Assembly (NCBI RefSeq): GCF_042657185.1
Contig: NZ_JBHSNN010000087.1
DNA: 64,000 nucleotides
Reading direction: 5' to 3' (one strand)
DNA from: Ureibacillus thermophilus
GTDB taxonomy: Bacteria > Bacillota > Bacilli > Bacillales_A > Planococcaceae
Under the pieces are notes generated by a model that had not been told where the DNA came from, ran no database searches, and worked only from the letters and a program-made list of their open reading frames with translations. Position numbers and translations under genes: made by a program. The number at the start of each line of letters is the position of its first letter. Position 1 is the stretch's first letter. This document shows, one piece after another, positions 59,001 to 64,000 of the stretch.

Positions 59001-60164
59001 GTGAATTCTTTTACATTTAAAAATCCGGTTCGATTGTATTTTGGGAAGGGAGAAATACGCAATTTAAAAAAAGAGCTGCCAAGATATGGGAGAAATATTC
59101 TGTTTGTTTATGGCGGCGGCAGCATTAAAAGAAATGGCATTTATGATGAAGTGATTTCGATTTTGAAGGAACTCGATTTAAATGTTTTTGAGTTAAGCGG
59201 TGTGGAGCCAAATCCAAGGGTGGAAACGGCGAGAAAAGGCATTGAGATTTGCAAACGGGAATCCATCGATTTTGTTCTTGCCGTTGGTGGTGGTTCCGTC
59301 ATCGACTGTTCGAAATTAATTGCTGCTGGGGCAAAAACAGAAGAAGATGCGTGGAAAATCGTTGCAAATCAAGTGCCGGTAAAGGATGCACTGCCTCTTG
59401 GAACGGTGTTGACGCTTGCTGCAACTGGTTCAGAAATGAATGCCAATTCCGTTATTACCAATGGTGAAACAAAGGAAAAATATGGTTGGGCAAGTGGAAG
59501 GGTGTATCCGAAATTTTCAATACTCGACCCAACCTATACAAAGACGGTACCGAAAGATCAAACGGTATATGGCATTGTAGATATAATGTCTCATGTGTTT
59601 GAACAATATTTCCATAATGCCGAAAATACGCTCATTATGGATGAATTGTGCGAAGGAGTACTTAGAACTGTAATTGAGACAGCGCCGAAGCTAGTAGAAG
59701 ATTTGGAAAACTACGAATTGCGGGAGACGATTTTGCTTTCTGGAACCATTGCTTTAAACGGCATGCTTTCCATGGGTTCAGACGGAGATTGGGCAACCCA
59801 CGACATTGAACACGCGGTTTCGGCTTTATATGATATTCCTCATGGAGGCGGTCTTGCCATTCTATTTCCAAACTGGATGAAACACGTTGTTCCTGTGAAT
59901 CCGGCCCGTTTTTCCCGGCTTGCCATAAAAGTGTTCCAAGTGAATCCTTCTAATAAAACAGATGAGGAAATTGCTTATGAAGGCATTGAGCGTTTAAGAG
60001 CATTTTGGACAAGTCTCGGGGCTCCGAGCCGTCTGAAAGATTACGGCATTGATGATTCTAAGTTGGATGAATTAGTTGAAAAATCGCTGGCGAACGGACC
60101 AATCGGCGGTTTTAAAATACTTGATGAAAACGATGTAAGGGAAATTTTGAAGATGTCTTTATAA
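59001..60164 (+). CDS. Iron-containing alcohol dehydrogenase (butanol dehydrogenase type, YugJ-like)
   Basis: Group III metal-dependent NAD(P)H alcohol dehydrogenase of 387 residues. Coenzyme site VYGGGSIKRNG and VGGGSVIDCSK; metal ligands in DIMSHVFEQYF and HDIEHAVSALYDIPHGGGLAI. It reduces aldehydes to alcohols or the reverse; substrate unknown. GTG at 59001 gives the usual N-terminus (NSFTFKNPVRLYFG) with GAGGTCGA upstream; ATG at 58986 is less likely. Confidence 0.9.
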   Translation: MNSFTFKNPVRLYFGKGEIRNLKKELPRYGRNILFVYGGGSIKRNGIYDEVISILKELDLNVFELSGVEPNPRVETARKGIEICKRESIDFVLAVGGGSVIDCSKLIAAGAKTEEDAWKIVANQVPVKDALPLGTVLTLAATGSEMNANSVITNGETKEKYGWASGRVYPKFSILDPTYTKTVPKDQTVYGIVDIMSHVFEQYFHNAENTLIMDELCEGVLRTVIETAPKLVEDLENYELRETILLSGTIALNGMLSMGSDGDWATHDIEHAVSALYDIPHGGGLAILFPNWMKHVVPVNPARFSRLAIKVFQVNPSNKTDEEIAYEGIERLRAFWTSLGAPSRLKDYGIDDSKLDELVEKSLANGPIGGFKILDENDVREILKMSL

Positions 60165-60170
60165 AAAAGA

Positions 60171-60215
60171 TAAAGGCTGTCTAGAGAAGGAGACTTTCTA
60201 GGCAGCCTTTGTTTA
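60171..60215. terminator. Terminator hairpin related to the left arm of repeat A
   Basis: AAAGGCTGTCTAGA pairs with TCTAGGCAGCCTTT (with one G-U or mismatch), between convergent genes. It resembles the GGGCTGTCCAGAAAG hairpin of repeat A, without the rest. Confidence 0.75.
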
Positions 60216-60229
60216 TCCACTGAAAGAAA

Positions 60230-61216
60230 TTATTGATTTTGAGTTTTGTTCATTTTTGTATAATGTTTCCATTCTGTGATTTGATCATCTATATCAAAAG
60301 CAAGGGTAACCTTTGTGACACCTTTTTGGGCTAATATTAATTCAACGAGATGATCGCGCACCTGATCCAAATACTCAAGGGATAATTTCGGATCGGTTTC
60401 TGCAACGAGTTCTACGTGCAGAAACTCTCCTTCTTTCACCACTTCTAGCCGCTCGATATCTTTCACATGGGAATCTTCCATTACTAAGTTGCCGATGTGA
60501 ATAAGCATTTCTTCATCTGTTTCTCCGATTGCACCCCGGGCATTATCAAGAAATACTCTGCCTACAACAAAGAACATCATCCCGCCGATAATCATCGACA
60601 CCAAGCCTTCCAATTGGTAGAACCCCGTAAAGTATGCGATCAAAATAGCAAGAAAAGCTAACAAATTTCCGGCAGTTGCAACGGCATCTTCCATCCATAC
60701 TAATTTCGTTGCCGGCTTTGCTTGATTTAAATAAGCAATGGATTTTGGGATTGCTCCAAAAAACGATGTGGAGATTCCAGTTTCATGGAGTATTTCTTTT
60801 GCGGCTTTTTGCAAAACACTACCTTCTAAAATGGTGCCCAATAATAAAACTCCTAAGGCGAATAAGATGCCTTCCGATTGTTCACTTGGATATAAAAAAT
60901 GATGCAATCCTTCTTTCATTGTTTCATAAGAAAGAATCGCCACAATGATGACGGCCCCTAAGCAAACAAGATTGACAACTCGGCCAAATCCATTGGGAAA
61001 TTTCTTTGTTGGAGCTTTTTTGGATAAAGCGGATCCGATAAATACGAAAAATTGGTTTGCCGAATCGCCCAATGAGTGCATCATTTCCGCAAACATCGCT
61101 ACATTTCCAGTAAAAAAATAAGCGGCTCCTTTGATGCTTCCTAACAACAAGTTGACCAGTGCCGCAGATAAAGATGGTTTATTTCCATGTTTTAGAAGTT
61201 GAATAATTTCTTTCAT
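60230..61216 (-). CDS. Cation diffusion facilitator family transporter
   Basis: CDF-type transporter of 328 residues with five to six transmembrane segments and a C-terminal cytoplasmic domain. The metal-site helix is MFAEMMHSLGDSANQ (HxxxD) and the second is WMEDAVATAGN (DxxxxxGN). Probably exports a divalent metal such as Zn or Mn; metal not determinable. CTGGAGG before ATG. The leftward gene follows an MgtC-family gene by 15 bases, so both are likely one operon. Confidence 0.9.
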   Translation of the reverse strand: MKEIIQLLKHGNKPSLSAALVNLLLGSIKGAAYFFTGNVAMFAEMMHSLGDSANQFFVFIGSALSKKAPTKKFPNGFGRVVNLVCLGAVIIVAILSYETMKEGLHHFLYPSEQSEGILFALGVLLLGTILEGSVLQKAAKEILHETGISTSFFGAIPKSIAYLNQAKPATKLVWMEDAVATAGNLLAFLAILIAYFTGFYQLEGLVSMIIGGMMFFVVGRVFLDNARGAIGETDEEMLIHIGNLVMEDSHVKDIERLEVVKEGEFLHVELVAETDPKLSLEYLDQVRDHLVELILAQKGVTKVTLAFDIDDQITEWKHYTKMNKTQNQ

Positions 61217-61231
61217 CGTTTCCTCCAGATG

Positions 61232-61936
61232 TTATGATAAGATTTCAATTTCTATTTTTTGGAGATAAGGTAGGGTATGGAAGGTGTTAAAAACAGCATA
61301 TGTGTTTTCTTTTAATAGCATGGAGAATCGGATATCCACTTCATAATTGAGATTTTCGCCTGCGATTCGGACATTATCGATGACCATTCCTTCATCTTTC
61401 ATGAAATGTAGTAAATCTTCAATATGCTCTATTTTTGTGATGTGGGCTTTTAAGGAAAGTTCTCGCATACGAATTCGCTTAGGGCCAATTTTCATTAGAA
61501 ATGGTGCTATTACTTTTATGCCGATAACCACAATGAAAACCGTAGTAATCGCTTCTAAATAAAAGCCAGCGCCGACCGCAATGCCAATTCCAGCTGCTCC
61601 CCATATGATGGCTGCTGTTGTTAATCCGGTAATGCTGTCGTTGCCTCTTCTCAAAATGACGCCAGCTCCTAAAAAACCGATGCCGCTAACAATTTGAGCT
61701 GCAAGTCTTAATGGGTCCATCGTGATGTTAATTTCATCCCGTGGAGGGGTGCTATATGCAGTATCAATCGAAATGATTGTTAATAAACAGCTAAAAGTTG
61801 AAATTACTAAACTAGTTTTTAATCCTACAGGTTTTTTCTTTAATTCTCTTTCAATGCCGATAATCAAACTTAATAGTGCAGCAATGGCCAATTTCATCAA
61901 ATCTTCTTGCCGTATCACCATGCTTAAAGTGTGCAT
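61232..61936 (-). CDS. MgtC/SapB family membrane protein
   Basis: Membrane protein of 234 residues with about five N-terminal segments in MgtC/SapB style (LSLIIGIERELKKKPVGLKTSLVIS; RLAAQIVSGIGFLGAGVILR; GLTTAAIIWGAAGIGIAVGAGF) and a C-terminal ACT-like cytoplasmic domain. The family affects Mg homeostasis and ATP synthase; exact role here unknown. AAGGGGG before ATG at 61936. Confidence 0.9.
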   Translation of the reverse strand: MHTLSMVIRQEDLMKLAIAALLSLIIGIERELKKKPVGLKTSLVISTFSCLLTIISIDTAYSTPPRDEINITMDPLRLAAQIVSGIGFLGAGVILRRGNDSITGLTTAAIIWGAAGIGIAVGAGFYLEAITTVFIVVIGIKVIAPFLMKIGPKRIRMRELSLKAHITKIEHIEDLLHFMKDEGMVIDNVRIAGENLNYEVDIRFSMLLKENTYAVFNTFHTLPYLQKIEIEILS

Positions 61937-62021
61937 TATTCATTCCCCCTTTTCTATTGCGCAGAATGGTTAATCATGTAAAAATAAAAGGACGATAGAA
62001 ATATAAACAGGAGTTCATAAT

Positions 62022-62930
62022 ATGGAAAAGCCACCTATTCATCCATACATACCAATTCTTATTGGTGTCATCTCAATATCCTTTTCAGCGATCTTTGTTA
62101 AACTTGCAGAAGCTGATTCCGGAGCAATTGCCTTTTACCGAATGCTTTTTTCTGTGCTGATCATCGCTCCGGCGTTTTTTAAAAATCACGTGCAAGAATT
62201 AAAAATGTTATATCAAAGAGATTGGCTGTTTTCAATTATTTCAGGGATATTTTTGGCATTTCATTTTATCCTTTGGTTTGAGTCATTACAGTACACTTCC
62301 GTCGCTAGTTCCACCGTTCTTGTAACGATGCAGCCGTTGTTTGCTTTTATAGGAACATATTTATTTTTCAAAGAACGCCTCACGATGCAAGTGGTTTTGT
62401 CTGGAATAATTGCAATTTCAGGGAGCGTTTTAATCAGCTGGGGAGATTTTAAGATAAGCGGCGGCGCATTATTTGGAGATACATTAGCACTAATTGCCTG
62501 TGTATTAGTAACAGGATATTTTTTATTTGGACAAGAGGTAAGAAAGAGATTATCATTAATTACTTATACGATGGTTGTATACTCAATTAGTACAATCACT
62601 TTGTTTTTCTATGTAATTTTAAGGGGAGAATCTTTCGGACCTTATCCATATTCAACGTGGCTTTGGTTTTTGCTCCTTGCCATTATTCCAAATCTATTAG
62701 GACATTCATTGTTTAATTGGTCGATTAAATGGGTCAGTGTCAATGTAATTTCAATTGCAGTGTTATTTGAACCAATTGGAGCATCAATTTTAGCTTTTTT
62801 TATTTTTGGAGAAAAATTGATTGCAACACAAATCATTGGTGGAATCATTGTTATATTAGGGATTATGCTATTTGTAATTGATTTGAAAAACTTAAGAAAT
62901 TCTTTAGAAAAAACGATTGACAGATTTTAA
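62022..62930 (+). CDS. EamA/DMT-family transporter
   Basis: Drug/metabolite transporter of 302 residues with ten predicted transmembrane segments in two EamA repeats (LIGVISISFSAIFVKLAEADS...; LALIACVLVTGYFLFGQEVR...). Substrate unknown. AGGAG lies before ATG. It is the last protein gene before the rRNA operon, transcribed toward it. Confidence 0.9.
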   Translation: MEKPPIHPYIPILIGVISISFSAIFVKLAEADSGAIAFYRMLFSVLIIAPAFFKNHVQELKMLYQRDWLFSIISGIFLAFHFILWFESLQYTSVASSTVLVTMQPLFAFIGTYLFFKERLTMQVVLSGIIAISGSVLISWGDFKISGGALFGDTLALIACVLVTGYFLFGQEVRKRLSLITYTMVVYSISTITLFFYVILRGESFGPYPYSTWLWFLLLAIIPNLLGHSLFNWSIKWVSVNVISIAVLFEPIGASILAFFIFGEKLIATQIIGGIIVILGIMLFVIDLKNLRNSLEKTIDRF

Positions 62931-63017
62931 TATACGTTATAGAATATTTCATGTCCTTAGCGGAAAAGAGTTAATTAAAAAGTTTAAAAAGTATCTTGTA
63001 AAATGTTTAAAAACTTC

Positions 63018-63046
63018 TTGACAACCACAGATGAAAGTTATATAAT
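63018..63046 (+). promoter_or_regulatory. rRNA operon promoter
   Basis: Perfect consensus: TTGACA (63018-63023), 17-base spacer, TATAAT (63041-63046). The leader contains CTTGAAAACTGAAC (about 63077-63090), the segment commonly found ahead of Bacillota 16S genes and linked to rRNA processing or antitermination. Confidence 0.93.
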
Positions 63047-63177
63047 AAAAAAGCTGTTTCAAAAAAGTGATGAACCTTGAAAACTGAACACCAAAACGTT
63101 AATGTTTAAAATTCTAATTCGTTAACCCTCGTTGGCGAATTAGAGACAGATAAATTTTGAGCTGAATCAAATTTTCT

Positions 63178-64000
<823 letters not shown>

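Overview
The window is chromosomal DNA from a low-G+C, spore-forming member of Bacillota. Gene order closely follows Bacillus subtilis blocks (yus, suf, yun/yut, yui, yug/roc). The partial 16S rRNA gene at the right end reads like Planococcaceae/Caryophanaceae, most like Ureibacillus or a close relative; that genus call is from memory of 16S sequence and was not searched. Spore formation is inferred from yunB.

Layout. 1-6520: fatty-acid beta-oxidation genes fadN (5' cut by the window edge), fadA and fadE, then yusI, gcvH, yusF and yusE. 6521-9635: a promoter and SAM (S-box) riboswitch driving the methionine importer metN-metI-metQ, closed by repeat element A. 9641-11315: a gltC-like regulator and a 0.75 kb gap holding a decayed transposase fragment. 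11316-16502: the complete iron-sulfur assembly operon sufCDSUB. 16727-23215: a TetR-controlled acyl-CoA cluster (acyl-CoA dehydrogenase, SDR, TetR, APH-type kinase, ComB-like phosphatase, acyl-CoA synthetase) with two copies of one operator. Its parts resemble the levulinate/4-hydroxyacid (Lva, ACAD10/11) pathway, and it is the best candidate for a little-described system here. 23300-23940: an ORF-less group IIC intron next to the preceding terminator.

23981-30748: sulfate assimilation (cysH-sat-cysC, leftward) and sulfate uptake (sbp-cysT-cysW-cysA, rightward), each with a structured leader. 30887-42177: the yunF-E-D-B, lipA and yut genes, with two Rex-type operators before yutJ, a broken integrase and a Nudix hydrolase. 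42349-44151: the peptide/pyruvate permease cstA. 44422-50832: yuiB, yuiD, a frameshifted leucyl aminopeptidase, a His/Tyr/Pro-rich small protein, a YufK-like protein, a class A penicillin-binding protein and a cyclophilin. 51174-60164: an MFS remnant, patB, yugE-like and yugI, then an amino-acid catabolism block: a PAS/AAA+ regulator without its sigma-54 contact loop, rocA, glutamate dehydrogenase, and an iron-type alcohol dehydrogenase. 60230-62930: CDF, MgtC-family and EamA transporters. 63018-64000: an rRNA promoter and the start of 16S rRNA.

Two intergenic repeat families run through the window. Repeat A (about 130-185 bp) has three copies. Repeat B (about 260-335 bp) has five copies, all just downstream of rightward genes, with terminal inverted repeats and a bidirectional terminator-like hairpin. 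One repeat B copy contains the only assembly gap (63 N). No CRISPR array, prophage or intact insertion sequence was seen.
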